NCBI RefSeq assembly: GCF_003259365.1
Contig: NZ_QLLY01000005.1
Span: 310,001 to 374,000 of the forward strand
Length of the DNA stretch: 64,000 bases
Reading direction: 5' to 3'
Origin: Streptomyces sp. PsTaAH-137
GTDB lineage: Bacteria; Actinomycetota; Actinomycetes; Streptomycetales; Streptomycetaceae
The position numbers and the translations under genes are program-made. Under the pieces are notes generated by a model. It was not told the DNA's origin and did not search any database. It was given only the letters and a program-made list of their open reading frames with translations. Shown one piece after another: positions 8,045 to 17,027 of this stretch. Numbering within the stretch: the first letter of the stretch is position 1; the number at the start of each line of letters is the position of its first letter.

Positions 8045-8881
8045 TCAGCCGTTCTTCTTCTCCGCCGCCTTGTTCTTGTTGAACTCCGCGACGTTCTTCT
8101 GGTGCTCGGCGAAGTCCGCGGTGAAGCGGGTGTCCCCCGGCTTGACCGTGACGAAGTACAGCCAGTCGCCCTGCGGCGGTGCGGCGGCCGCCTTCAGCGC
8201 CTGCTCGCCGGGGTTGCCGATCGGTGACGGCGGCAGGCCCATACGCGCGTACGTGTTGTACGGGTTGTCGCTCTTGGTGTCCTTCTCGGTGGTCGCCAGC
8301 GTGGAACGGCCGAGCCCGTAGTTGAGCGTGGAGTCCATCTGCAGCGGCATGCCGTGGTTCAGCCGGTTGTAGACGACGCGGGCGACCTTGCCCATGTCCT
8401 CCTTGTTGTCGGCTTCGGCCTCGACGATGCTCGCGATGGTGACGGTCTGGTACTGGCTCACCGTGTTCGGCTGGGCCCCCGCCGTGGAGTTCGGCCCGCG
8501 GAACTTCTTGTTGGCCGTGTCGACCATGTACGCGAGAAGGGACTGCGGAGTCGACTTGTCACCCAGGGGATAGGTCGCCGGGAAGAGGTAGCCCTCGGGG
8601 TTGCCCGCCGCGTCGCTGGGGAGCTTGAGGCCCGCCTCGGGAACGGCTTTCTTAGTGGTGCCGGCCGGCACACCGAGCACCTTGTCGACGGCTGCGTAGA
8701 CCTGGCTCGACCGCCAGCCCTCGGGAACGGTCAGCGCCTGGGGAGCGCCCTCGTCGTCACCGAACATGGTCAGCGGTACCACCACGGCGGTGGCCGCCGC
8801 GACGGCCCCGGTCGCCAGCAGGGCGATGCGCCCTCTGCGTGTGAGTCGGATCGTGCTCCGTCGCGGAGTCTCGTTCAGCAT
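8045..8881 (-). CDS. Short MltG-like endolytic murein transglycosylase
   Basis: 278 residues: a basic cytoplasmic N-terminus, one membrane anchor (IALLATGAVAAATAVVVPL, about 19-38), then a YceG/MltG catalytic region. Family motifs include TIASIVEAEA with the catalytic Glu, PLQMDSTLNYGLG, YNTYARMGLPPSPIGNPG and YFVTVKPGDTRF. MltG cuts nascent glycan strands and sets their length. Canonical actinobacterial MltG is longer and sits next to aroE/ruvX; this one is shorter, alone and has no LysM-like domain, so it is probably an accessory paralogue. Confidence 0.88.
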   Translation of the reverse strand: MLNETPRRSTIRLTRRGRIALLATGAVAAATAVVVPLTMFGDDEGAPQALTVPEGWRSSQVYAAVDKVLGVPAGTTKKAVPEAGLKLPSDAAGNPEGYLFPATYPLGDKSTPQSLLAYMVDTANKKFRGPNSTAGAQPNTVSQYQTVTIASIVEAEADNKEDMGKVARVVYNRLNHGMPLQMDSTLNYGLGRSTLATTEKDTKSDNPYNTYARMGLPPSPIGNPGEQALKAAAAPPQGDWLYFVTVKPGDTRFTADFAEHQKNVAEFNKNKAAEKKNG

Positions 8882-8993
8882 GCGGGAACGGTAACCCGCC
8901 CATAAGGGTATTTACGGCATATCTTCACTCCGGAACCCGCACCGCCCCCGGGTGGGCCAGTGCCCGCGACGGTGCCCCGACGGCGCTCCGGCG

Positions 8994-10811
8994 TCACGCC
9001 GCCGTCTTCTCCAGCTGGGCGTCGCGCCGCACCAGGGCCGCGTACCGGCCGTCACTGTCCAGCAGCTCGTCGTGGGTGCCGCGCTCGACTATGCGGCCGG
9101 AGTCCAGGACCACGATCTGGTCGGCGTCGCGGACCGTGGACAGGCGGTGCGCGATGGTGAGCGTGGTGCGATCGGCCGAGAGCGCGTCGATGGCTTCCTG
9201 CACGGCGTGCTCGGTGCGGGTGTCGAGGGCGCTGGTCGCCTCGTCCAGGATGAGGATCGGCGGGTCGCGCAGGATGGTGCGGGCGATGGCCAGCCGCTGC
9301 TTCTCGCCTCCCGAGAAGCGATGTCCGCGCTCGCCGACCACGGTGTCGTAGCCGTCGGGCAGCGAGGCTATGTGGTCGTGGATCTGAGCGGCCCGCGCGG
9401 CGGCGTGCAGCTCCGCGTCGGTGGCGTCGGGCTTGGCGAACCGCAGGTTCTCCGCGACCGAGGCGTGGAAGAGATAGGCCTCCTGGGAGACGACGCCGAT
9501 CGACCGCGCGAGGGTGTCGAAGTCCAGGTCGCGCACATCGACGCCGTCGACCGTGACCCGGCCGCCCGTGACGTCGTACAGCCGGGGCACCAGATAGCTG
9601 AGTGTGGACTTGCCGGAGCCGGTGGGGCCGACGACGGCGAGGCTGCCGCCCGCGGGAACCGTGAGGTCGATGCCGTCGAGGACCGGGCCGTGCCGGTCGT
9701 CCGTGACGTCGTAGCGGAACTCGACGTCCTCGAAGCGGACCTCTCCCTTGACGGCGTCGAGGTGGACCGCGTCCGCCCGCTCCGTGATGTCGATGGGCAG
9801 ATCGAGGTACTCGAAGATGCGCTGGAACAGGGCGAGCGAGGTCTGGATCTGGACGCCGGTCTGCAGCAGGCTCACGGTCGGCCGGAACAGGCCCTGCTGG
9901 AGCGAGACGAACGCGACGAGCGTGCCGATGGAGACCGTGGGGCCGCCGAGCTGAAGGGCTATGCCGGCCGTCCAGTAGATGACCGCGGGCATGGCGGCCA
10001 TGACGATGGAGATGATCGCCATGCGCCAACGGCCCGCCATGTTCGACCGGACTTCGAGGTCGACCAGGCCGTCCGACTCGTCGGCGAAGGACCGGGTGAG
10101 GGAGTCGGCGCGGCCCATGGTGCGGCCGAGCAGGATGCCGCTGACGGACAGCGACTCGGTGACCGTGGCGGCCATCGCCGCCATCTGCTTCTGGCGCTGG
10201 GTGGCGATCTTCTTGCGCTCGCGGCCGACCCTGCGGCTGATCCACACGAAGACGGGCAGCAGGAGAAGGGACACGATCGTGAGGCGCCAGTCGAGGGCGA
10301 CCATCGCGATGATCGTGGCGACGACGCTCGTCAGGTTCGAGACCAGGGAGGTCGCCGTGGAGGTCACGGTCGCCTGCATGCCGCCGATGTCATTGGCGAT
10401 GCGGGACTGGACCTCGCCGGTGCGGGTCCGGGTGAAGAAGGCGAGGGACATGCTCTGCAACCGGCCGTAGACGGCCGTGCGCAGGTCGTGCATGACGCGC
10501 TGGCCGACGGTGGTGCTGATGAGCGTCTGCAGCACGCCGAAGGCGCTGGTGACGACCGCGCTCACGATCATGCCGAGGGCCAGCAGGCTGAGCAGCCCGG
10601 TGCGGCCCTGCGGGATGGCGACGTCGAGGATCTCTCGAAGCAGGAACGGCGTCGCGACCGTGACCAGAGAGGCGGCGCCGACCAGTAGCCCGACGAGGGC
10701 GAGGCGGCCGCGGTAGGGGCGGAAGAGGGACAGGATGCGTCGGATCTGTCGCGGCTGCCCCGAGCTCTTGGCATCGGGGGGCGGCGTCCAGGTGATGTCG
10801 TCGCGGGGCAT
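8994..10811 (-). CDS. ABC exporter, fused membrane and ATPase domains
   Basis: 605 residues. Residues 30-310 carry six membrane helices of a type IV exporter; the NBD follows with Walker A VGPTGSGKST, Q-loop VSQEAYLF, signature FSGGEKQRL, Walker B ILILDEATSALD and H-loop TIAHRLS. All catalytic residues are intact, so it can work as a homodimer, moving drugs or lipids out of the cell. It diverges from a MarR regulator 95 bp away, with an inverted repeat in the gap, so control by that MarR protein is likely. Substrate unknown. Confidence 0.92.
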   Translation of the reverse strand: MPRDDITWTPPPDAKSSGQPRQIRRILSLFRPYRGRLALVGLLVGAASLVTVATPFLLREILDVAIPQGRTGLLSLLALGMIVSAVVTSAFGVLQTLISTTVGQRVMHDLRTAVYGRLQSMSLAFFTRTRTGEVQSRIANDIGGMQATVTSTATSLVSNLTSVVATIIAMVALDWRLTIVSLLLLPVFVWISRRVGRERKKIATQRQKQMAAMAATVTESLSVSGILLGRTMGRADSLTRSFADESDGLVDLEVRSNMAGRWRMAIISIVMAAMPAVIYWTAGIALQLGGPTVSIGTLVAFVSLQQGLFRPTVSLLQTGVQIQTSLALFQRIFEYLDLPIDITERADAVHLDAVKGEVRFEDVEFRYDVTDDRHGPVLDGIDLTVPAGGSLAVVGPTGSGKSTLSYLVPRLYDVTGGRVTVDGVDVRDLDFDTLARSIGVVSQEAYLFHASVAENLRFAKPDATDAELHAAARAAQIHDHIASLPDGYDTVVGERGHRFSGGEKQRLAIARTILRDPPILILDEATSALDTRTEHAVQEAIDALSADRTTLTIAHRLSTVRDADQIVVLDSGRIVERGTHDELLDSDGRYAALVRRDAQLEKTAA

Positions 10812-10857
10812 GGGCCTCCTAGATTCTGCGAAGTCGAGCGACTCGAGGAGCTTAGCT

Positions 10858-10880
10858 CATTGTTACCTATACTCACAATG
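10858..10880. promoter_or_regulatory. Candidate MarR operator
   Basis: CATTGT (10858-10863) and ACAATG (10875-10880) form a perfect 6-bp inverted repeat spaced by 11 nt, in an AT-rich patch between the divergent ABC exporter and MarR genes. Size and spacing suit a MarR dimer. On the minus strand it overlaps a TTGTGA/TAAGCT promoter-like pair with 18-nt spacing. Confidence 0.5.
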
Positions 10881-10906
10881 CACAAAGTCCTGGTAATGTT
10901 CCCGGC

Positions 10907-11350
10907 ATGAACACCCCGGACGCCGACGGGTTCCTCGCCGAACAGCTGCTGCGGCTGACCCGCCGCCTGCACCGCATCCAGAAGCGCCAGCTGGAGCCGG
11001 TCGGGATCACCCCCGCTCAGTCCCGACTGCTGCGCGCCCTCGTCCATTACGAGACGCCGCCCCGGATGGCCGATCTGGCCGATCGGCTGGAAGTGGTGCC
11101 GCGCGCCGTGACCACCGTGGTGGACGGCCTGGAGGCGGGCGAGCTGGTCCGCCGGGTGCCGGACCCGACCAATCGCCGGGTCATCCGGATCGAGCTCACG
11201 GAGCGGGGCCGGGCCGCCCTGCGGGAGCTGCGCAGCGCGCGCCGAGCGGCGGCAGAGGAGATCCTGGCCCCATTGGACACGGAGCAGCGCGCCCAGCTGA
11301 CGGTCTTGCTGAACGCTCTGTTCGAAGCCCCGCGGGAGCGGGGCTGCTGA
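10907..11350 (+). CDS. MarR-family transcriptional regulator
   Basis: 147 residues with the MarR winged helix: recognition helix region MADLADRLEVVPRAVTTVVDGLE (about 50-72) and the wing DPTNRRVIRIELTERG (about 83-98). It probably represses the divergent ABC exporter and itself through the inverted repeat at 10858-10880. The gene ends 40 bp before a large dehydrogenase gene on the same strand, which it could also co-express with or regulate. Confidence 0.9.
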   Translation: MNTPDADGFLAEQLLRLTRRLHRIQKRQLEPVGITPAQSRLLRALVHYETPPRMADLADRLEVVPRAVTTVVDGLEAGELVRRVPDPTNRRVIRIELTERGRAALRELRSARRAAAEEILAPLDTEQRAQLTVLLNALFEAPRERGC

Positions 11351-11390
11351 CACCGCGGGCCGCTGATCGTCCGCCGACCTAGGAGAGGCC

Positions 11391-14351
11391 ATGCCGCTGC
11401 TGGAGCCGAAGCCGGAAGCCCTGCGTCCGGGGTCCCGACCGTCCGACCCGGCGCCCGACCGGGTCCGGGACCGGCAGGCCGGCGGCACGCCCGAGCCGCT
11501 GCGCACGGACCTGACCGAGCTGCTCGGCGCGGACAAGGTGCTGACCAAGATCTCGGACCTGGTGCGCTACGCCTCGGACGCGAGCCCGTACCGCTTCGTG
11601 CCGCAGGTCGTGGTGGTCGCCGAGGACATCGACGACGTCTCGGCCGTGCTGTCGTACGCGCACGGCAAGGGCCGCGAGGTCGTCTTCCGCGCGGCGGGCA
11701 CGTCGCTGAACGGGCAGGCGCAGGGCGAGGACATCCTCGTCGACGTACGACGGTTCTGGGCGGGCGTCGAGGTGCTCGGCGACGGTGAGCGGGCCCGTAT
11801 CGGCCCCGGCACCACGATCGTGCGGGCCAATGTCACGCTCGCGCGTCACGGGCGGGTCCTGGGCCCCGATCCGGCGAGCGCGATCGCCTGCACCATCGGC
11901 GGCGTGGTCGCGAACAACGCCTCGGGCATGACGGCGGGCACGACACGCAACTCGTACCGGACACTCGCCTCGCTCACCTTCGTCCTGCCGTCGGGCACGG
12001 TCGTCGACACCGCGGACCCGCAGGCGGACGCGGATCTCGCGCAGGCCGAGCCGGCGCTGTGCGAGGGCCTGCTGGCGATCAAGAGCGAGATCGAGGCGGA
12101 CGCCGAGCTGACCCGGCGCATTCGGGCCAAGTACGAGATCAAGAACACGAACGGCTATCGGCTCGACGCGTTCCTGGACGGTTCGACGCCGGTCGAGATC
12201 CTGCGCGGCCTGATGGTGGGTTCGGAGGGCACCTTCGGCTTCATCTCCGAAGTCGTCTTCGACACGCTGCCGTTGGACCGCAGGGTGTCGACGGCGCTGC
12301 TGTTCTTCCCTTCGCTGCCGGCGGCGGCAGCGGCGGTGCCGGTCTTCAACGAGGCGGGGGCGCTGGCCGTCGAACTGATGGACGGCAACACACTGCGCGC
12401 CTCGGTGAGCGTCCAGGGCGTTCCGCAGGACTGGGCCCAGCTGCCCAAGGAGACGACGGCGCTGCTCGTGGAGTTCCGCGCGCCGGACGAGACGCAGCAG
12501 GAGGCGTACGAGGAGAAGGCCGCGCAGGTGCTCGACGGGCTCGACCTGGTCGCGCCCGTCGCCTCGGTGACCAATGAGTTCACGCGGGACGCGAAGACGA
12601 TCTCGGGCTTCTGGAAGGCGCGCAAGGCGTTCGTGACGGCGGTCGGCGGCTCACGCCCCTCCGGCACGACGCTGATCACGGAGGACTTCGCCGTGCCGCC
12701 CGGGCGCCTGGCGGAGGCCTGTGAGGCGCTGCTCGAACTCCAGACCCGGCACGGCTTCGACGCCGCTGTGGCGGGTCACGCCGCGCACGGGAATCTGCAC
12801 TTCCTGCTGGCGTTCGACGCGGGGAAGCCGGCGGACGTGGACCGTTATGCGGCCTTCATGGACGACTTCTGCGCGCTCACGGTGGAGCGGTTCGACGGCT
12901 CGCTGAAGGCGGAGCACGCCACGGGCCGCAACATCGCGCCGTTCCTGGAGCTCGAATGGGGCCCCAGGGCGACGGAGTTGATGTGGCGCACCAAGCAGGT
13001 CATCGACCCGGACGGGGTGCTGGCCCCGCGGATCGTCCTGGACCGCGATCCGAAGGCCCATCTGCGCGGCCTGAAGACGATCCCGAAGGTCGAGCTGATC
13101 GCGGATCCGTGCATCGAGTGCGGCTTCTGCGAGTCCACCTGTCCCAGCGAGGATCTGACCACGACGCCGCGGCAGCGGATCGTGCTGCGCCGCGAGATGA
13201 TGCGGCAGCCGTCGGGATCACCGGTCGAGGACGAGCTGGTCGATGCCTACGGGTACGACGCGGTCGACACCTGCGCCGGGGACTCCACCTGCAAGCTGGC
13301 CTGTCCCGTCGGCATCGACACGGGCGCCTACATGAAGGGCTTCCGGCACGCCCGGCACTCGCCGCGCGAGGAGAAGGTGGCCGCGCTCACCGCGAAGAAC
13401 TTCAAGGCCGTCGAGGCGTCGGCCCGGCTCGCCGTGGGAGCCGCCGGAAAGATCAGTGACCGGCTGCTGACGGGCGTCACCGCCGCCGCCCGCAAGGCGA
13501 TCCGCCCCGACCTCGTTCCCGAGTGGCTGCCGGAGATCCCCGCCGCGGCGGCCCGCACGATGCCGCGCACGACACGCCCGAGCGCCACGGCCGTCTACTA
13601 CCCGGCCTGTGTGAACCGCATCTTCGGCACCCCCGGCGACGTCTCCCTCCCCCAGGCCGTCGTCGCGGTCTCCGCGCGCGCGGGCAAGCCGGTCTGGATC
13701 CCCGACGACGTCGCCGGGACGTGCTGCGCCACGATCTGGCACTCGAAGGGCTACGACGAGGGCAACACGATCATGGCGAACCGGATCGTCGAGGCGGCCT
13801 GGGGCTGGACCGCGGGCGGCCGTCTCCCGCTGGTCGTGGACGCGTCCTCGTGCACGCTCGGCATCGCGCACGAGGTGGTGCCGTATCTCACCGACCACAA
13901 CCGCGCGTTGCACGCCGAGCTGACCATCGTCGACTCCCTGGTGTGGGCGGCCGAGGAGCTGCTGCCCCACCTCACCGTCGAGCGGACGATCGGCTCGGCC
14001 GTGCTGCACCCCACCTGCTCGATGGAACACCTGGGTGACGTGGACCAGTTGCGGGCGGTCGCCGAGGCCTGTGCCGACGAGGTCGTGATGCCGGACGACG
14101 CGGGCTGCTGCGCCTTCGCCGGCGACCGCGGCATGCTGCACAAGGAGCTGACCGAGTCGGCGACGGCGAAGGAGGCCGCGGAGGTCACCTCCCGCTCCTA
14201 CGACGCGCATCTGTCGGCGAACCGGATGTGCGAGGTCGGCATGGATCACGCCACGGGCCGCACCTACTACTCGGTTCTCGTGGAACTGGAGCGTGCGACG
14301 CGGCCGGCGGGCGCCGGTCGCCCCGAGCACGGGAGTCCAAAGGCCCGGTAA
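11391..14351 (+). CDS. FAD-linked oxidase with Fe-S and CCG domains (D-lactate dehydrogenase-like)
   Basis: 986 residues. The N-terminal half is a GlcD/VAO-type FAD domain (AAGTSLNGQAQG, IGPGTTIVRANVTLARHGR, IGGVVANNASGM). Around residue 575 begins a ferredoxin-like pair: CIECGFCESTCP and CAGDSTCKLACPVG. The C-terminal part carries two CCG-type cysteine motifs (CCATIWHSKGYDEGN; DDAGCCAFAGDRG). The order FAD - 4Fe4S - CCG on one chain matches type II quinone-linked D-lactate/2-hydroxyglutarate dehydrogenases, which feed electrons to menaquinone. The substrate is not determined. A consensus AGGAGAG precedes the ATG. Confidence 0.88.
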   Translation: MPLLEPKPEALRPGSRPSDPAPDRVRDRQAGGTPEPLRTDLTELLGADKVLTKISDLVRYASDASPYRFVPQVVVVAEDIDDVSAVLSYAHGKGREVVFRAAGTSLNGQAQGEDILVDVRRFWAGVEVLGDGERARIGPGTTIVRANVTLARHGRVLGPDPASAIACTIGGVVANNASGMTAGTTRNSYRTLASLTFVLPSGTVVDTADPQADADLAQAEPALCEGLLAIKSEIEADAELTRRIRAKYEIKNTNGYRLDAFLDGSTPVEILRGLMVGSEGTFGFISEVVFDTLPLDRRVSTALLFFPSLPAAAAAVPVFNEAGALAVELMDGNTLRASVSVQGVPQDWAQLPKETTALLVEFRAPDETQQEAYEEKAAQVLDGLDLVAPVASVTNEFTRDAKTISGFWKARKAFVTAVGGSRPSGTTLITEDFAVPPGRLAEACEALLELQTRHGFDAAVAGHAAHGNLHFLLAFDAGKPADVDRYAAFMDDFCALTVERFDGSLKAEHATGRNIAPFLELEWGPRATELMWRTKQVIDPDGVLAPRIVLDRDPKAHLRGLKTIPKVELIADPCIECGFCESTCPSEDLTTTPRQRIVLRREMMRQPSGSPVEDELVDAYGYDAVDTCAGDSTCKLACPVGIDTGAYMKGFRHARHSPREEKVAALTAKNFKAVEASARLAVGAAGKISDRLLTGVTAAARKAIRPDLVPEWLPEIPAAAARTMPRTTRPSATAVYYPACVNRIFGTPGDVSLPQAVVAVSARAGKPVWIPDDVAGTCCATIWHSKGYDEGNTIMANRIVEAAWGWTAGGRLPLVVDASSCTLGIAHEVVPYLTDHNRALHAELTIVDSLVWAAEELLPHLTVERTIGSAVLHPTCSMEHLGDVDQLRAVAEACADEVVMPDDAGCCAFAGDRGMLHKELTESATAKEAAEVTSRSYDAHLSANRMCEVGMDHATGRTYYSVLVELERATRPAGAGRPEHGSPKAR

Positions 14352-14402
14352 AGAAAGTCCAACGCTCCGACCACGTGGGGCTCTTGCGCCCCGCCTGCAC
14401 CG

Positions 14403-14452
14403 CCTCCAGGGTGGCTTGCGTTTGCCACGCACCGCACCCACCACCCTGGAGG
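14403..14452 (+). promoter_or_regulatory. Inverted repeat sequestering the RBS of the GH109 gene
   Basis: CCTCCAGGGTGG (14403-14414) is perfectly complementary to CCACCCTGGAGG (14441-14452). The right arm contains the GGAGG Shine-Dalgarno used by the ATG at 14457. A smaller alternative stem, GTGGC/GCCAC (14411-14415/14424-14428), competes for part of the left arm. It could be an RNA switch, a protein target or a DNA operator. Confidence 0.5.
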
Positions 14453-14456
14453 TCCG

Positions 14457-15887
14457 ATGCACGACGCCACCCCGCCTCTCAACACCCCTGAGAACGAAGG
14501 CCGTTCACGACGCGACGTCCTGCGCACGGCAGGCGTCGCGGGAGCCGGAATCGGGCTCGGCACGCTGGGGTCGGGAACGGCACACGCCGCGCCGTCCGCG
14601 GACGAGCCGACGCAGCAGAGCGCGGCTCCCGCCCGGCAGGGCGCCACGATGATCGGCGTACCGTTCGAGCGGCGCTCCACGGTGCGTGTCGGGATCATCG
14701 GCCTCGGCAACCGCGGCGGCAGCATGATCGACCTCTTCCTGGCGATGCCGGGTGTACGGGTGGTCGCGCTGTGCGACCCGGTGAAGGACAAGACCGAGCG
14801 GGCCGCCGCCAAGGTGACGGCCGCGGGCCAGCCGGCCCCGGCGACGTACACCAAGGGCGATCACGACTACGAGAATCTGTGCAAGCGCGGCGACGTGGAC
14901 TTCGTGTACGCGGCGACCCCCTGGGACCGGCATTTCGAGATGGCGAAGACGGCGATGCTGAACGGCAAGCACGTCGGCGTCGAATGCCCCATCGCGCTCC
15001 AGCTCGACCAGCTGTGGGAGCTGGTGAACCTCTCCGAGCGCACCCGCCGGCACTGCATGCAGCTGGAGAACTGCTGCTACGGCCGCAACGAGATGCGGGT
15101 GCTGCGGATGGCGCACGCCGGCAAGTTCGGTCAGCTCCTGCACGGTGCGGGGGCGTACAACCACGATCTGCGCGGCCTGATGTTCGACCCCGACTACTAC
15201 GAGGGCCCGTGGCGTCGCCTGTGGCACACCCGGCTGCGCGGCGATCTCTACCCCAACCACGGCTTCGGTCCGGTCGCCAACTACATGGACGTCAACCGCG
15301 GTGACCGGGTCACGCACATCTCCAGCTTCGGTACGCCGTCCCTCGGTCTCGCCGAGTACCGGGCCGCGAACATGCCCGCCGGCGATCCGAGCTGGAAGGA
15401 GTCCTACATCGAGTCGGACCGCACGATCAGCCTCGTCCAGACGGCGAAGGGCCGGGTGATCCGGCTCGAACACGATGTCAGCACCCCGCACCCGTACTCG
15501 CGGATCAATCAACTCGGCGGCACGAAGGGCGTGTTCGAGGACTATCCGGAGCGCATCTACATCGAGCCCGACCACAAGGACGACGAGTGGGGCGACTTCT
15601 CGACGTACGCCGACTGGGACCACTGGCTGTGGAAGGAGCACGCCGACCCGCCCGGCGGCCACGGCGGTATGGACTACATCATGGTCTACCGCCTGACGCA
15701 GACGATGCGGCTCGGTCTCGTTCCGGACTTCGACGTGTACGACGCCGCGACCTGGACCTCGCCGGTGCCGCTGAGCCATCTCTCCATCAAGGCGAAGGGC
15801 GCGCCGCAGCCGATCCCGGACTTCACGCGCGGCAAGTGGCATGAGAAGCGCGGCGGCGTCGACTCGGAGAAGCCGGCCGAGGAGTAG
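14457..15887 (+). CDS. Tat-exported Gfo/Idh/MocA enzyme of GH109 type
   Basis: 476 residues. A twin-arginine signal ([10 protein letters not shown], then a Gly/Ala-rich core ending in AHA) is followed by an NAD-binding Rossmann motif [10 protein letters not shown] at about 76. The C-terminal half carries motifs of the GH109 glycosidases: [60 protein letters not shown] and [15 protein letters not shown]109 enzymes (alpha-N-acetylgalactosaminidases) hydrolyse sugars through a bound NAD and are exported folded by Tat, which fits. Activity is inferred. The RBS is inside a 12-bp inverted repeat. It ends at a shared terminator. Confidence 0.85.
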   Translation: MHDATPPLNTPENEGRSRRDVLRTAGVAGAGIGLGTLGSGTAHAAPSADEPTQQSAAPARQGATMIGVPFERRSTVRVGIIGLGNRGGSMIDLFLAMPGVRVVALCDPVKDKTERAAAKVTAAGQPAPATYTKGDHDYENLCKRGDVDFVYAATPWDRHFEMAKTAMLNGKHVGVECPIALQLDQLWELVNLSERTRRHCMQLENCCYGRNEMRVLRMAHAGKFGQLLHGAGAYNHDLRGLMFDPDYYEGPWRRLWHTRLRGDLYPNHGFGPVANYMDVNRGDRVTHISSFGTPSLGLAEYRAANMPAGDPSWKESYIESDRTISLVQTAKGRVIRLEHDVSTPHPYSRINQLGGTKGVFEDYPERIYIEPDHKDDEWGDFSTYADWDHWLWKEHADPPGGHGGMDYIMVYRLTQTMRLGLVPDFDVYDAATWTSPVPLSHLSIKAKGAPQPIPDFTRGKWHEKRGGVDSEKPAEE

Positions 15888-15926
15888 GCACCGCGGAGTA
15901 CCGGGCGGTGCTGGTCGACGTCGGCC

Positions 15927-15957
15927 ACGCGGGCGGGACATGCGGTCCCGCCCGCGT
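15927..15957. terminator. Bidirectional terminator between GH109 and LDT genes
   Basis: A perfect 13-bp stem (15927-15939 with 15945-15957) and ATGCG loop lies between two convergent genes, 40 and 26 bp from their stops. Confidence 0.75.
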
Positions 15958-15983
15958 CGCGCCGGCTGAGCCGGGGCCCGGTG

Positions 15984-16736
15984 TCAGGTCGCCGCGAGTT
16001 CGGCCTTGTCCCCCATGACCACCACCGGATGCTGCGCGGGGTCGAGGGTCTTGAGCAGGTACTCCATGTTCGCCTTCGACTGGCTCACGCAGGCCGAGGT
16101 GCCGCTGCCGTGGTCCATGTGCAGCCAGATGCTGCCGCCCTTGGTCTGACCCTGCGGTCGGGTCGGGTCGTTCGGCGCGGTGCCCTTCACCCGGTTGTAG
16201 TCGATGGCGATGACGTAGTCGAAGTCGTGCCAGTGCGACTTCGCCCAGTAGTGCGGCGCCTGGATCGACGCAGTCTGCGTGTAGGGCAGCTTCGCCCCCG
16301 GATCGGCCAGCACACCACCGGCGTCGCTGAGCGTGAACACTCCGACGGGGCTGCGCTTGTCGTCCTCCCGGTGGTTCGTCGTCCAGCCCTTCTTGCCGTT
16401 GTGCCCGGACCAGCTGCGGGCCTTCTTCCAGGTGTCGCCCGACTTGGTGTAGACGACGATCGTCGAGTCCGCGGAGTTCTTCCCGTCCCCGTAGACCGCG
16501 ACGACCTGCCGTGAGTTCGCGGGGATCTGCTTCTGGTAGCGGGCGCCGACGTCCGGGATCGTCTTCGAGTCGGTCCGGCGCGCCGCGTCGGTGTGCGCGC
16601 CGTCATCGGATCTGCGCGCTCCTGACGTGGCGCTTCCGTCGTCCGCGCCGCACGCCGCCACCGTCGTCAGCAACACCCCGCAGGCCGCCGCCGCGACACC
16701 CGCCCGAACCGCACCCGCAATACGCATGCGTTCCAT
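15984..16736 (-). CDS. Lipoprotein with L,D-transpeptidase-like domain
   Basis: 250 residues from the ATG at 16736, which has GGAG nine bases upstream. The signal peptide ends in a lipobox TVAAC (Cys 29). After a polar linker comes a YkuD-related domain: RSPVGVFTLSDAG near 128 and a catalytic-type region with His 206 (WLHMDHGS) and Cys 216 (SACVS). The HGC motif of classical enzymes is relaxed here to ACVS, so cross-linking activity is likely but not certain. It would act on peptidoglycan at the outer face of the membrane. Further upstream starts lack a signal peptide. Confidence 0.78.
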   Translation of the reverse strand: MERMRIAGAVRAGVAAAACGVLLTTVAACGADDGSATSGARRSDDGAHTDAARRTDSKTIPDVGARYQKQIPANSRQVVAVYGDGKNSADSTIVVYTKSGDTWKKARSWSGHNGKKGWTTNHREDDKRSPVGVFTLSDAGGVLADPGAKLPYTQTASIQAPHYWAKSHWHDFDYVIAIDYNRVKGTAPNDPTRPQGQTKGGSIWLHMDHGSGTSACVSQSKANMEYLLKTLDPAQHPVVVMGDKAELAAT

Positions 16737-17027
16737 GCTCGCACTCCGGCCGGCGAACCCCCGCGCCGGGCCCGGCCGCCGCGGTCGTACCCGGCCGAAT
16801 CTTTGCCGCCCGGCGAAAAACCGTTTGCCTCCGGTCACTGAGGGGCGCGAACCTTTCACGGTTTGTTCCGCCCGCTTCCGCTCTGCCCGTCCGCATCCGG
16901 TCTCCACCCCTCCTGATCTCCTCCTTCTCCCTCTCCGCCGCCTCCGCGACCTCTTCCCTCTCTCCCGTCTCCGTCAACTCCGCCAGCCCCTTCCTCTTCT
17001 TATCGACATGTCGATACCTGGGACGTC
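16737..17027. other. 291-bp intergenic region with pyrimidine-rich tract
   Basis: No gene seen. From about 16902 to 17000 the plus strand is strikingly CT-rich (runs of CTCC, CTTC and TCTCC), ending at the palindrome described separately. It holds the divergent promoters of the lipoprotein and of the ABC exporter pair. Confidence 0.5.
17001..17016. promoter_or_regulatory. Perfect 16-bp palindrome upstream of ABC exporter pair
   Basis: TATCGACATGTCGATA is a perfect palindrome, 12 bp before the ATG of the first exporter gene, where a bound repressor would block transcription or initiation. It looks like a homodimer operator; the regulator is not next door and is unknown. Confidence 0.6.

Noticed and set aside
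16818-16864. AAACCGT/ACGGTTT inverted repeat upstream of the LDT lipoprotein
   Set aside because: Arms of 7 bp with a 33-nt spacer are too far apart for a usual operator or hairpin; chance is likely.
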